Shown: piece after piece, positions 54,956 to 64,000 of the stretch | Numbering within the stretch: the first letter of the stretch is position 1 | How the letters are laid out: every line of letters begins with the position of its first letter | Assembly: GCA_963726785.1 (NCBI GenBank) | Contig: CAVSDJ010000007.1 | Coordinates: forward strand, 868,001 to 932,000 | Direction of reading: 5' to 3' | Length of the DNA: 64,000 nucleotides | Origin: DATEKX01 sp963726785 | Lineage (GTDB): Bacteria; Acidobacteriota; Blastocatellia; UBA7656 | Program-made: the position numbers and the translations under genes | The notes under the pieces: generated by a model | The model's database searches: none | Told to the model about the DNA's origin: nothing | Seen by the model: only the letters and a program-made list of their open reading frames with translations

Positions 54956-56014
54956 TTATTGATTCACGAAAAACACATCCCACGCCCACCGGCCAAGCTG
55001 CGCGCCCTGTGCGTCTCTGACTCTCGCTCGATACTTGAACTGATTCCCGTACTGGTCAGTCCGTCTCGACTCTCTATAATCGAGGTCTATCACCTCAAGT
55101 CCCATCGCTGACAGCCTCCGCAACTCGTTAGGCTCCGATATGCCGTTATGATTAGTATCTTGCCAAAGTCTCAGTGATCTGAAGATTGAATCTTTGCGAT
55201 CAATCACTCCGTCACGGTTGCCGCCGTTCGTCGGCTTATCGAATTCTGCAAGCGCGATGAAGCCATTGGGACTTGTCGAAGAGGGCTGCGGGGTGAAGTT
55301 GCCGAATAGCTCTTGCCCGTTATCTATAGTGCCGTTGCCGTTCCTATCCAGAGCCAAAAACGCTTCGTCTGAATTAACAGCCGTTCAGGCCATCGGTTCA
55401 GCAACGCCGTTGGAGTTAAGGTCGAATTCGACGCCGTGCTGAGGATCGGTTAAGTCGAACCCGTTGCCGGAAGTGTCTATGAGGATGGGGCTAGAGTTGC
55501 AAACGCACATGCACCACCTGGTGCTCCAATGTCCGGTGCTGGGGTCGCATGAAATATCAGGCGGATCGCAATTATAAGGTGGCGGCTCACCTGTAGGAAC
55601 ACTACAGGCCAGCCCACCTCCACCTCCGCCCCCGCCGCCAGTGCTACTACAATCATCTCTACTCACCACTTTGAACTTTATATCTCCTGTCGAAGCGCAG
55701 GAGTATGCCCAATTAGCTGTTTTACCGCTGGGGTTGCAAGTTACATGAGCTACTATAGACGAGCCCGATCCGCATTCAATGGGGATTCTTTCCGCTCCAA
55801 ATCTATCATCGAGTCCGCATCCTTGTGTAAAGCGTTTACTACAATAAAGATTGTAGTTCCATACTCCCTGCAAATCCTTATACGTTTCACAGCGATTAAC
55901 TCCACAGTTGGCTTGCGCAAATGTAATTTCAACCGGAGGTATTATTAGGAATATTACACATGTAACTCCTAAAATAATTATGAGAAGAGATAGGGCTATA
56001 GATGACTGCTTCAT
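54956..56014 (-). CDS. Secreted protein with EF-hand-like calcium loop (in-frame TGA)
   Basis: N-terminal hydrophobic segment (L-S-L-L-I-I-I-L-G-V-T-C-V-I-F-L) is followed by a Cys-rich region and a poly-Gly run (about residues 126-134). The C-terminal 150 residues contain D-R-N-G-N-G-T-I-D-N-G-Q-E-L-F-G-N-F, a type-I calcium-binding loop, found in many Acidobacteriota secreted proteins. A TGA at 55385-55387 interrupts the same frame (no shift) between E-P-M-A and T-A-V-N-S-D; homologues have Trp here, so TGG to TGA is likely. Its start overlaps the stop of the preceding gene by ATGA, placing it last in the tandem operon. Confidence 0.7.
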
Positions 56015-56793
56015 TGCCGCCTCCTGCTCTCTAATGCATCAATAGGCTTTTGGAGAATGGATTCTATTTCAGTTAAACTCCGGTTGGTGTAAGATTGCCT
56101 GAGATGCCCCTTTATGATTTCAATGCCTTGTCGGAACCCTTCTAGCCATTCTTGAGAATGATCAGATGGTGGCAGAATATTAATGGTTTCTCCTTCAGCT
56201 ATCTTCATCACAGCTTCCGCGCCAGTCTTTTGCAACACTTTAAGGAGATAGCTTGTTGCTGCAATTGCTCCTGCACGCAAACCGTTTAGCCGTTCACCAG
56301 AGTTATATGTATCCGGCCCCCATCTGGTCCCATCTATGAATTCGATAAAGTCTACAGAAAGCCTGATGACTTTAATTTCCGATTCGTAAGTCCCTTCTCC
56401 CACATTTACTATTTCTGACTGACCGGGCTGCAAGACAAAGTTAAGCAGTGCCTTGTTGGAGAGTTCTAGGCCGCCTGATTTAGAACCGTCATCGCTGGTG
56501 TCATAGCGAATAGCGTATGCGCTAATAGGCTTTGTGCCCATATTAGCAACGATAACTTGTACTTCAGGTGTATGACCAATTGGCCGATTAGGGTCAATTA
56601 GCTCTATGCTCAAGGGCGAGTTAGGCTGTGGTTTCACGGATACACTTGCGGTCTGCGAGTATGCCTTGAATATCTTAGATATGCCTAAGATAGGAGATTT
56701 GGTAAAAGCTGCGAAGAATGTCGCCATGAGGAGAACAGCAGAAATAAGAAGCAACTTTCGCTCCCAGTGCTGACCTTTTCGAAGTTCTTTCAT
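56011..56793 (-). CDS. Secreted paralogue 3 of a tandem family (unknown function)
   Basis: Start 56793 has TTAGGAGG upstream. A hydrophobic segment near residues 14-32 is followed by a beta-rich core. Shared with the two upstream paralogues: P-E-V-Q-V-I-V-A-N-M, Y-A-I-R-Y-D, V-D-F-I-E-F-I-D-G-T-R-W-G-P-D-T and G-E-R-L-N-G-L-R-A-G-A. The conserved W-G-P-D and E-R-L block suggest a common fold. Its stop overlaps the next gene start by 4 bp. No known family recognised; a periplasmic or surface role is inferred from the leader. Confidence 0.65.
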   Translation of the reverse strand: MKELRKGQHWERKLLLISAVLLMATFFAAFTKSPILGISKIFKAYSQTASVSVKPQPNSPLSIELIDPNRPIGHTPEVQVIVANMGTKPISAYAIRYDTSDDGSKSGGLELSNKALLNFVLQPGQSEIVNVGEGTYESEIKVIRLSVDFIEFIDGTRWGPDTYNSGERLNGLRAGAIAATSYLLKVLQKTGAEAVMKIAEGETINILPPSDHSQEWLEGFRQGIEIIKGHLRQSYTNRSLTEIESILQKPIDALESRRRQ

Positions 56794-56805
56794 GAGTTAT
56801 ACCTC

Positions 56806-57591
56806 CTAATAGATGCGCTCATCTTTGAAATCGGGTGAATGTTGAAGCTCTTTTTCGACACTGCTGTAATCTCGGCCTTTGCGGCGCACGCGCTCGCGCA
56901 TCCACTTAACGCCAGTACTGAAACTATCCAGCCATTCAGAAGAGTGAAGCGACGATTGATCTGCTTGTGGCTCGATTGTATCTAGCGACTGCACAACTGC
57001 GTCTACTCCCCCAGCTTTTAGAATCAGCAGCAGAGCGTCTCTTACCGCTTGCGCCCCTGCCCGTGTGCCGTCAACTCGCTCGCCGGTTTTCATCGTATCA
57101 AGCCCCCACCGAGTCCCATCTGCAAATTCAACAAAATCAACTGACAGAATCATCGTCTCCGGCATACCAGAGTATTCAATACCGCCAATCTCCATATGTG
57201 GAGATCGTCCCGGAAGCAAAGCGCGTTCTGAGTCAGGGCTGATGTTTGTGATAGCGCCGGCAACTGCTCCTTGTCCGAAAGCGCCTTCATGTTTTACTGC
57301 GTAGGCGATGATCACCTTATCGCTCTTGTTTGTGACGGTAAAAGTGATTTCCGGCATCCGCCCGTCTTCTGATTCGGCAATTACCATATTGCCTATGATT
57401 AAAGGCGAGCCGGGCTGTTTCTTTTTCTCAACCAGTACAGGCTTTTTGACCAGAGATTTGTCATCGGGCGATTGATCTTTTACTGGCCCATGTGCGCCGA
57501 CCGTCAAAAGTGCCAGGCATAATAGAGCCAGAATGACAGGCGCAGTAAACCTGAGTTTCGCTATTTCATATACGAACTCTTTCTTATTCAT
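56806..57591 (-). CDS. Secreted paralogue 2 of a tandem family (unknown function)
   Basis: Start 57591 (M-N-K-K-E-F-V-Y-E) is set by a GGAGG 6 bp upstream, inside a leader that is duplicated upstream of paralogue 1. The 57603 ATG would place the ribosome site within the coding frame, so I reject it. It has a signal segment (A-P-V-I-L-A-L-L-C-L-A-L) and the family motif V-D-F-V-E-F-A-D-G-T-R-W-G-L-D-T and G-E-R-V-D-G-T-R-A-G. It sits 12 bp upstream of paralogue 3. Confidence 0.65.
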   Translation of the reverse strand: MNKKEFVYEIAKLRFTAPVILALLCLALLTVGAHGPVKDQSPDDKSLVKKPVLVEKKKQPGSPLIIGNMVIAESEDGRMPEITFTVTNKSDKVIIAYAVKHEGAFGQGAVAGAITNISPDSERALLPGRSPHMEIGGIEYSGMPETMILSVDFVEFADGTRWGLDTMKTGERVDGTRAGAQAVRDALLLILKAGGVDAVVQSLDTIEPQADQSSLHSSEWLDSFSTGVKWMRERVRRKGRDYSSVEKELQHSPDFKDERIY

Positions 57592-57634
57592 AGATACCTC
57601 CATTGAAATGAAAATAACAGGACGTTTCGGGTCT
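57592..57634 (-). repeat. Duplicated 43-nt leader with ribosome site (copy 1)
   Basis: This 43-nt leader is 40/43 identical to 58423-58465. Both carry GGAGG and the sequence AACAGGACG at the same distance from the start codon. The match is much higher than between the coding regions. Confidence 0.7.
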
Positions 57635-57642
57635 TGATGTTT

Positions 57643-58422
57643 TCATTTCAGCCACCTCAATCCAGGCACATCAAATGGACGTTGAAGTGCACGTTCCATC
57701 TCAGATATTCCCTTATCTTTATAAGTGTTCTTAAGACGCCCTTGTATCAGACCAATCCCTTGATGAAAACCATCTAACCATTCTGGTGAATGGTCGGCTG
57801 GCGGGGTTATATCAATACTTTCCTTTTCAACTGTGCTTATTACTGCTGGCAGGCCATCGGTTTTCATTAACTTTATCAGTGAGCCGATTGCGGCACGCGA
57901 ACCAGCGCGCATACCGTCCAGACGCTCTTTAGTCTTACCTATGTCAGGCCCCCAAATAATCCCGTCCTCAAATTCGACAAAATCAATTGCGACAGTTATA
58001 GAATCAATAGGACTTGAGTAAGTAGCACCAGCACCAATATCTACCGTCTCGGATTTGTTAGGCTGTAGATCAGCCCCACCCCCTGCTCCTATAGAAAGTT
58101 CCAGCCCGCTAGCGTTTGTTTTTCCAATCCCAATATCATATCGGATTGCATATGCGCGGATAGATTTAAAGCTCGTGTTTTGGACAACTACATTAATTTC
58201 GGGTGTATACAAAGAGGTAGAGTTATCCTTAATATTCAAAACTCGCAGCGGCGTATCTGGCTGATCTTTTACCAAAACTTGTAGAGCCTGCAACACTTCA
58301 GAGTTGTTCAGATTACTACTTGCGTAACGTGAATCGGTTGACATCAGGTAGAACGAAACCAGCATGACAGGCACTGCGAACATGAGCTTCGCTTTTTGAT
58401 ACACGGACCCCTTCTTACTCAT
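57643..58422 (-). CDS. Secreted paralogue 1 of a tandem family (unknown function)
   Basis: Start 58422 (M-S-K-K-G-S-V-Y-Q) is set by GGAGG at the same distance as for paralogue 2; the 58434 start would hold that site inside the gene. The family motif reads V-D-F-V-E-F-E-D-G-I-I-W-G-P-D-I and E-R-L-D-G-M-R-A-G. It is the first gene of the run and has an intergenic leader of its own. Sequence between the three paralogues has diverged well beyond their leader identity. Confidence 0.65.
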   Translation of the reverse strand: MSKKGSVYQKAKLMFAVPVMLVSFYLMSTDSRYASSNLNNSEVLQALQVLVKDQPDTPLRVLNIKDNSTSLYTPEINVVVQNTSFKSIRAYAIRYDIGIGKTNASGLELSIGAGGGADLQPNKSETVDIGAGATYSSPIDSITVAIDFVEFEDGIIWGPDIGKTKERLDGMRAGSRAAIGSLIKLMKTDGLPAVISTVEKESIDITPPADHSPEWLDGFHQGIGLIQGRLKNTYKDKGISEMERALQRPFDVPGLRWLK

Positions 58423-58465
58423 AGATACCTCCATTGAAATGAAAACAACAGGACGCTTCAGGTCT
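58423..58465 (-). repeat. Duplicated 43-nt leader with ribosome site (copy 2)
   Basis: Second copy of the leader at 57592-57634, differing at three positions. It lies directly upstream of paralogue 1. Confidence 0.7.
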
Positions 58466-59077
58466 CGTTAAAGCGGGCTTACTACTCACAAGCGGACGAG
58501 GTAACGGTCACTATCGTAATATTGTTCACTTTGGCTGGGGCAGAGTATCTCTTAAAACATTTTTTGATGCAAGCAAAAAGATTTGGCCGATTTTACTATT
58601 TTGCCTCGCGAGTAATATCATTAGAAGAACTTACACGTACGAAAAATCTGATGGTTCTTTCAATCAAGGGGCGTCTCCATCCGGTTTAGACTTCGGCTCA
58701 AGCGCGTTGATGCTGGCGCTCGCTTTTCTAGTGTAGGCCAGATTCTTGTTGAATCCCGCTTTCGATCACGCCCTCAGAAATACTGAACCTGTGCATTAAA
58801 TTGACAACTCACCTTCACAATGATCGGTCATTTAGAAGTTAACCCCGGCTCGTGCGCTGGCCGCTTCAGGTAGTCAAATCATCTATTACGGCTTAAATCT
58901 GCGCACTCTTCGATATGGCACTTTCCTTGCAATGATTGAATGCCGGATTTTTTACAGAATCTGGGCTCCCCACAGCAGGTAAATTCGTAAGCACCCCCGC
59001 GTCCTTGAAAAATTGAGCGAGATGTTGGCAATGAACTGGCAGCTAATTGGAACTTTAGAGAAATTCGGTAATCAATT
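58466..59077. other. Long AT-rich intergenic region, no gene seen
   Basis: About 612 bp between the first tandem paralogue and the GAF-PAS-GGDEF-EAL gene, transcribed divergently. It is more AT-rich than the flanking housekeeping genes. I see no supported gene or structured RNA. Confidence 0.4.
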
Positions 59078-62055
59078 TTGCAAGTAATAACAACGCACGA
59101 AAAATATAACGTCACAGCGCCGCTGCCTGATAACGAGGCTGAACGGCTCGAAGCCCTGCGTCTTTATAAAATCATTGAAAATGGCTCGGAAGAGATATTC
59201 GATGATCTCGCGCGCCTGGCAGCGGATGTCTGTTCGGCTCCCATGGCGTTATTGAGCATCGTTGAGGAAGATCGCGTCTATTATAAATCGCTCGTCGGGT
59301 TGAATTCGTTTGAGACTGATCGCGAAGCCGCTTTCTGCTCGTGGACTATCCTGCGATCCGATCTGTTCATCGTTAATGACGCGCTCAAAAATACCCGATT
59401 CGGCGCTGCTAGATTTGTGACTGAAGATTTCGGAATTCGCTTTTATGCAGGAGCGCCTCTTTTGACCCCCGAAGGCTATGCGCTCGGCGCGCTGGCAGTG
59501 CTCGACTGAAGCCCGCGCGAACTGAGCCAGTCGCAAGCGAAGGCTTTGCGCACACTGGCTTCTGCCGTCGTAGCGCAACTCGAACTCAGGCGCAAGAATG
59601 CGGAGTTCGAGCAGGTGATCGCAGAGCATCAGCAAGTGTTAAACATTCTTGAGGTGAGTGAAGAGCGTTTCGCGCTTGTCGCTCGCAGCGCCAATGATGG
59701 GCTGTGGGATTGGAACCTGCAAAGCAACGAAATGAGCTTCTGCCCCCGTTGGAAAGCGATGCTCGGCTACGAAGAAGACGAGGTCAGCAACCGCCCCGAC
59801 GAATGGTTCAAGCGAGTGCATTCCGATGATATAGAGATGCTTCAAATCGAGATCACGTCTCACCTGATGGGTTCGACGCCTCGTTTTCAAATAGAACATC
59901 GCTTGCGAAAGCGCGATGGGAATTATAGCTGGGTGCTCAGTCGCGGGCTGGCCGTCTGGGATGCGACGCGCGCCGTATACCGCATGGCAGGCTCGCTGAC
60001 GGATATCACGGAACAAAAAGAAGCAGAGGAGCGATTACTGCACAATGCTTTCCATGACGTGCTCACGGAATTGCCGAATCGCGCTCTGTTCATGGACAGG
60101 CTTGCGCGCTCGTTCAATCGAGCTAAAGAGCATGACGATTATTTATTCGCAGTGCTCTTCCTCGACCTTGATCGTTTCAAAGTAGTCAATGACAGTCTCG
60201 GCCATCAGGTTGGCGACCATTTGCTCGTCAGCATCGCACGCCGCCTCGAATCGTGTCTGAGACCGGGCGATGTGGTCGCGAGAATAGGCGGAGACGAATT
60301 CGCCATCATCCTCGATCACTTAAAGCACGTGAGCGATGCGACGCAGGCAGCCGAACGCATTCACAAAGAATTGGCGCAGCCTTTCAACTTGAGCGGGCAC
60401 GAAGTATATGCTTCGGTCAGCATCGGCATAGCGCACAGCCTCACGCCTTACGAACAGCCCGAAGACTTTCTCCGCAACGCCGACACGGCCATGTATCGCG
60501 CAAAGGATCAGGGGCGCGGGCGATTTGAACTGTTTGATAAGGCATGCACAATCGCGCCGTCGGGTTGCTTGAGATGGAGACAGACCTGCGCCGCGCTTTG
60601 TCTCGCGACGAATTTCGCATTCATTACCAGCCCATCGTGTCGTTGGAAGATTGGCGCATCGCCGGATTTGAAGCATTGATCAGATGGGAGCATCCGCAGC
60701 AAGGTTTCATCACGCCTTTGAAATTCATTCCCGTCGCAGAAGAGACGGGGCTCATCATCCCCATCGGCCAGTGGGTAATGCGCGAAGCCTGCCGCCAGCT
60801 TCGCGCGTGGCAGGAGCAGTACACTGCTGACCCGCCGCTTACAATCAGCGTCAACCTTTCAGGCAAACAATTCTTGCAGCCTGATCTCATCAAGTGCATC
60901 GAAGAGGTCTTGACTGAGACGGGGCTTGCCGCCAGCAGCCTGAAGATCGAAATCACCGAAAGCGCGATCATCGAGAACATAGATTCGGCGGCTGAGATAC
61001 TTCGCCAAATAAAAGCGCTCGGCATTCAGATTTCGTTAGACGATTTCGGAACGGGCTATTCGTCGTTGAGCTATCTGCACCGCTTCCCCATTGACACGCT
61101 GAAGATTGATCGCTCGTTTGTAACCGCAATGAACCTGCCGAAAAATTCCGAGATCGTTCGCACAATAATCAGCCTCGCAGTCAATCTGGGCATGGACGTG
61201 ATTGCAGAAGGCGTGGAAACGCGCGAGCAGATAATTCAGTTGACGGGTCTGGGCTGCACCTACCTTCAAGGCTTCTTGCTATCGAGGCCCGTTGACGGGC
61301 TGGCAATGAGAGATTTGATAGAGCAGACTCATCAAAAAGCTGGCGGCGAAGACATGGAGGCTGATCCCGAATCATTCAACGCGCATGCGGATTTCAGCAC
61401 GTCTAACGGCTCTTCGCTTCCTCAATCATCCGTCGCGCCGATGATCGAAAGGGCTAAAGCATTTCTGAGGGAAGAGCCTTACGCTAAACCAATCAAGCCC
61501 GCCGTCACCGGGCAACTTACTTCTTCAATGCCAGCTCAGGCGAAATTGGATGCTCAGGTTCAATTAGAGCAGCAAGCCTATACAGGACTCTCAAAGGGCG
61601 CGAACGGCGACAACCGGCGTCACCATGAACGATTCAAGCTCTCGATACCCACGCGCGTCATAGGGCATGACTTGCAAAGCGGCAAGTGGGATGAAACGAC
61701 GCAAACGATTGACGTAAGCCGTGCGGGAATCACGCTTCGCCTGCATCGTCGCGTGCGGCATGGGATGGTTGTGCAATTGATGCTGCCTCTGCCGGTGAAG
61801 CTTCGCAGTCACGGCTACTACGACTCGAATTATAAGGTCTACGCAATTACAAGGCGCGTAGACCCTGTGAAAGGCGGGCAAAGCATCGTGGCGTTCGAGT
61901 TCATCGGCGAGAATCCGCCCAAAGGGTATCAAGAAAAGCCCTGGACTCTCTTTCAACACAAAAAATGGGCAGGCAGCGAACGCCGGCGCGAGCCCAGAAG
62001 CGAAAAGCCCGAAGTAGTCGCCATCGAATATCTCAATGAAGAGATGCAAACATAG
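59078..62055 (+). CDS. GAF-PAS-GGDEF-EAL-PilZ c-di-GMP signalling protein (two lesions)
   Basis: Starts with TTG at 59078. GAF about 20-140, PAS about 190-310 (W-D-W-N-L-Q-S-N-E-M), GGDEF with R-I-G-G-D-E-F-A-I-I-L, EAL with G-F-E-A-L-I-R-W and D-D-F-G-T-G-Y-S-S-L, then PilZ near the end (R-H-H-E-R-F-K-L-S-I-P-T-R). Both catalytic signatures look intact, so it could make and degrade c-di-GMP. The frame has a TGA at 59507-59509 (D-[stop]-S-P-R-E-L, same frame) and a missing base at about 60541-60544. Restored, it is about 990 residues. Confidence 0.8.
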
Positions 62056-62066
62056 GGCGAGACGTA

Positions 62067-62267
62067 GTGTTGTCTGAAAATCACAGTCGAGGCGGCATTC
62101 GTGTTCGATTGCAGGAAGCTCCGCCGGAATTTTATATGGTCAAGGTCATCGGCCCGGCTACGCAAGGCGAGAAAATAACGATTGTGAGCAATCGCTATCT
62201 AGGCAGCGATGGCTGCGAGCGCTTATGCCTGCGCTATGTGAATGAGACCGATCTCATTTCGCCTTAG
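62067..62267 (+). CDS. Small conserved-looking protein, 66 aa
   Basis: GTG start at 62067. Sequence R-V-R-L-Q-E-A-P-P-E-F-Y-M-V-K-V-I-G, then E-K-I-T-I-V-S-N-R-Y-L-G. It lies 11 bp after the GGDEF-EAL-PilZ gene on the same strand. No family recognised, and it might be a short regulator or spurious, but the tight spacing suggests a real operon member. Confidence 0.5.
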   Translation: MLSENHSRGGIRVRLQEAPPEFYMVKVIGPATQGEKITIVSNRYLGSDGCERLCLRYVNETDLISP

Positions 62268-62340
62268 GAATTGCCTTGCCGTTCAGCGCTTGACGTGCGC
62301 CAACTCGGTTGTCACTCTTTATTTCATAGAGGAGTGAAAC

Positions 62341-64000
62341 TTGAGCGAAGCGACTGCCCAAAGCCTTGATTTGCAATTGCGTCAATACAGAACGCTGCTT
62401 GATCTTTCGAAAGCCATAGCGTCGCACCGAAACCTGTCAGACCTGTTTCACGAACTTGCCGACCGCCTGCACGAACTTTTCGATTTTCACAATCTGAGTC
62501 TCATGCTGTCACGACGGCGCGCAAAACGTTATGCGCGTCCATGTGCTGGAGACGAGCAAACCCGTTATGCGGCAATTGCCCACAGAGATTCCGGTCGAAG
62601 GTTCAGCCGTCGGCTGGGTCTGGCGAAACCAGACTCCTTTTGTCACTGGTGATGTGGAGAAGGAAACCCGTTTCCCTGTGACGAAAGTTCTGCGCGACTA
62701 TCCCGTAAAGTCGCTCTGCATTCTCCCTCTGACCACTGCTCGCCAGAATCTCGGCGCGCTTGGAATTGCCAGCGATAAGTTCGATGCATACATCCAACCT
62801 CGATCATCGAATTTGCTCAACTGGTGGCGGCCCAGATAGCCGCTGCCGTTGAGGCTCAGGTTTATCAATGCCAACTGGCGCACGAGCGAGACCGTTACGA
62901 GCTATTGCTTGAAATCAACAATATGCTGGTGTCGAATCTCAATCTGCGAGAACTTTTATCGGCCATCTCCGTTTGCCTGCAGCGCGTGATTCCTCACGAT
63001 CATGGCCGGTCTTTCTCTTTACGATGCCGAAAGCAATAAGCTTCGAGTGCTGGCACTGGAATCGACCATGAGCGAAGACTTCTTTATAGAGGATGAAATT
63101 CTTCCGGTTGATGGAACGCTGCTTGAGCAAGCTCTAAGAACGCGCCAGCCTGTCATCAGCAACGCTCACGATCTTGAAGGGCGTCCTTCATTGAAACGCT
63201 TCTTAGCCGCGGGGGTGAAATCAGGCTGCACCGTTCCGCTCATTTCACGCGATCGCGCGTTTGGTGTTCTGGGCATTTCGAGCCTGCGCGAGAATGCTTT
63301 CACCCAAGAAGATGCGGAACTGCTTGGGCAGATCGCTCAGCATGTCGCCATCGCTGTAGAGAATGCTCTTGCGTTCCGAGAGATTGACGCGCTCAAAAAC
63401 AGGCTTGAAGAAGAAAAGCTTTATCTCGAAGAAGCGATTCAAACGGAATACGACTTCGAGGAGATCATCGGCAGCAGTCGCGCGCTCCGTCGCGTGTTGC
63501 AGGAAGTGGAAACCGTTGCGAAGACCGATTCGACCGTCTTGATTTATGGCGAGACAGGCACGGGCAAAGAACTTCTTGCGCGTGCCATCCATAATTTAAG
63601 CCCGCGACGAGGGCGAACTCTGGTCAAAGTCAACTGCGCGGCTATCCCGACAGGGCTTCTCGAATCGGAACTCTTCGGCCATGAACGAGGCGCTTTCACA
63701 GGCGCGATTGAACGACGCATAGGGCGATTCGAGCTTGCTCACGAAGGCACGATCTTTCTTGATGAAGTCGGCGATGTTTCACTTGAATTGCAATCGAAAC
63801 TTTTGCGCGTGCTGCAGGAACAGGAGTTCGAACGATTAGGCAGTTCACGCACTATTCGTGTGAACGTTCGCGTCGTGGCTGCTACTAATATTGATCTCGC
63901 TCAGATGGTGGCCGAGAAGAAATTTCGCAGTGACCTTTATTATCGCCTGAATGTTTTTCCGATCACTTTGCCGCCGTTGCGCGAGCGCCCGGACGACATC
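62341..64000 (+). CDS. FhlA-like sigma-54 activator with two GAF domains (frame broken, 3' end outside window)
   Basis: Starts with TTG at 62341 after AGGAG. Two GAF-type domains are followed by a linker coiled coil and the AAA+ sigma-54 activation domain: Walker A G-E-T-G-T-G-K-E, G-A-F-T-G-A (sigma-54 contact), Walker B F-L-D-E-V-G-D and R-F-x-x-D-L-Y-Y-R-L-N. The DNA-binding part is beyond the window. Three frame breaks occur near 62507 (S-L-M-L/H-D-G-A-Q-N), 62785-62800 and 63000 (V-I-P-H-D/M-A-G-L-S), each of about one base. Activates sigma-54 promoters in response to a small effector. Confidence 0.78.

Noticed and set aside
59507..59509. Selenocysteine at the GAF-domain TGA
   Set aside because: Not at a redox motif and no GGU hairpin at 15-20 nt downstream.
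1..64000. Genome-wide reassignment of TGA to a sense codon
   Set aside because: TGA ends several intact genes at expected positions (for example 490-492 and 18771-18773), so only 34416 looks like recoding.
1..64000. CRISPR array or tRNA/rRNA gene
   Set aside because: No regular repeat-spacer pattern and no recognisable tRNA or rRNA sequence seen by eye; tRNAscan would be needed to exclude a divergent tRNA.

Overview
The window looks like a chromosomal segment of an Acidobacteriota bacterium, most likely class Blastocatellia. This is inferred from gene content, not from a marker gene. The hints are a very large TPR/FG-GAP/ASPIC-UnbV protein, an Oar-like TonB-dependent receptor with a carboxypeptidase-like N-terminal domain, a CadC-type winged helix fused to TolB-like beta-propeller repeats, a Ser/Thr kinase with a TPR tail, a DUF4388-DnaJ-TPR fusion and a subtilase ending in short tandem repeats. 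No rRNA, tRNA or CRISPR array was recognised. Most of the window has moderately high GC. Regions 6.6-8.4 kb, 35.3-37.8 kb and 55.4-58.9 kb are visibly more AT-rich.

Layout. 0-6.5 kb: partial NTF2-like protein, YceH, an unknown protein, a PIN toxin/antitoxin-like pair followed by an HtrA-type protease, and an operon of Ogg-type DNA glycosylase plus a TPR/retropepsin-like protease. 6.6-8.4 kb: AT-rich two-gene module with a PIN-like protein. 8.4-14.5 kb: nitrilase-family amidohydrolase, the giant FG-GAP/ASPIC protein and an alpha-oxoamine synthase. 14.8-20 kb: anti-sigma-like protein, an HTH-ECF sigma fusion, a divergent winged-helix/TolB regulator, a small protein with a Cys-containing tail, and a papain-like protease. 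20-24.7 kb: MoaA, DUF4388-DnaJ-TPR, a MobB-like P-loop protein and a LysR regulator. 25-30.3 kb: a BadF/BadG-type sugar kinase, a sodium:solute symporter and an AmiE-like/NamZ-like fusion, together a probable peptidoglycan sugar recycling locus. 30.5-35.4 kb: Oar-like receptor, an AhpD/CMD-family candidate selenoprotein and a small monooxygenase-like protein. 35.7-39.5 kb: two response regulators, a Crp-type regulator and a hybrid histidine kinase. 39.5-49 kb: M64 peptidase, Ser/Thr kinase, cupredoxin-like protein, RecG, a Clp-type AAA+ protein and an SDR. 49-54.8 kb: an HD-GYP/GAF/GGDEF-like protein, a subtilase and a UbiE/MenG methyltransferase. 55-58.4 kb: three tandem secreted paralogues and a calcium-loop-like protein. 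59-64 kb: a GAF-PAS-GGDEF-EAL-PilZ protein and a FhlA-like sigma-54 activator cut by the window end.

The strongest unusual signal is the AhpD-family gene at 34062-34667. A single in-frame TGA replaces the second Cys of its CxxC(xxx)H redox motif. A short hairpin follows with its GGU exactly 18 nt after the TGA, the same spacing and the same GCAGGU core as the E. coli fdhF SECIS. I read it as a selenocysteine codon.

About a dozen genes carry single-base frame breaks (HtrA, retropepsin-like protease, AmiE-NamZ, Crp, RecG, Clp, GGDEF-EAL, sigma-54 activator), and two more have in-frame TGAs at non-redox positions. The density, and the hit to a housekeeping gene such as recG, suggests residual assembly errors as much as real decay. 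I describe each such locus as one gene and state where the frame breaks.
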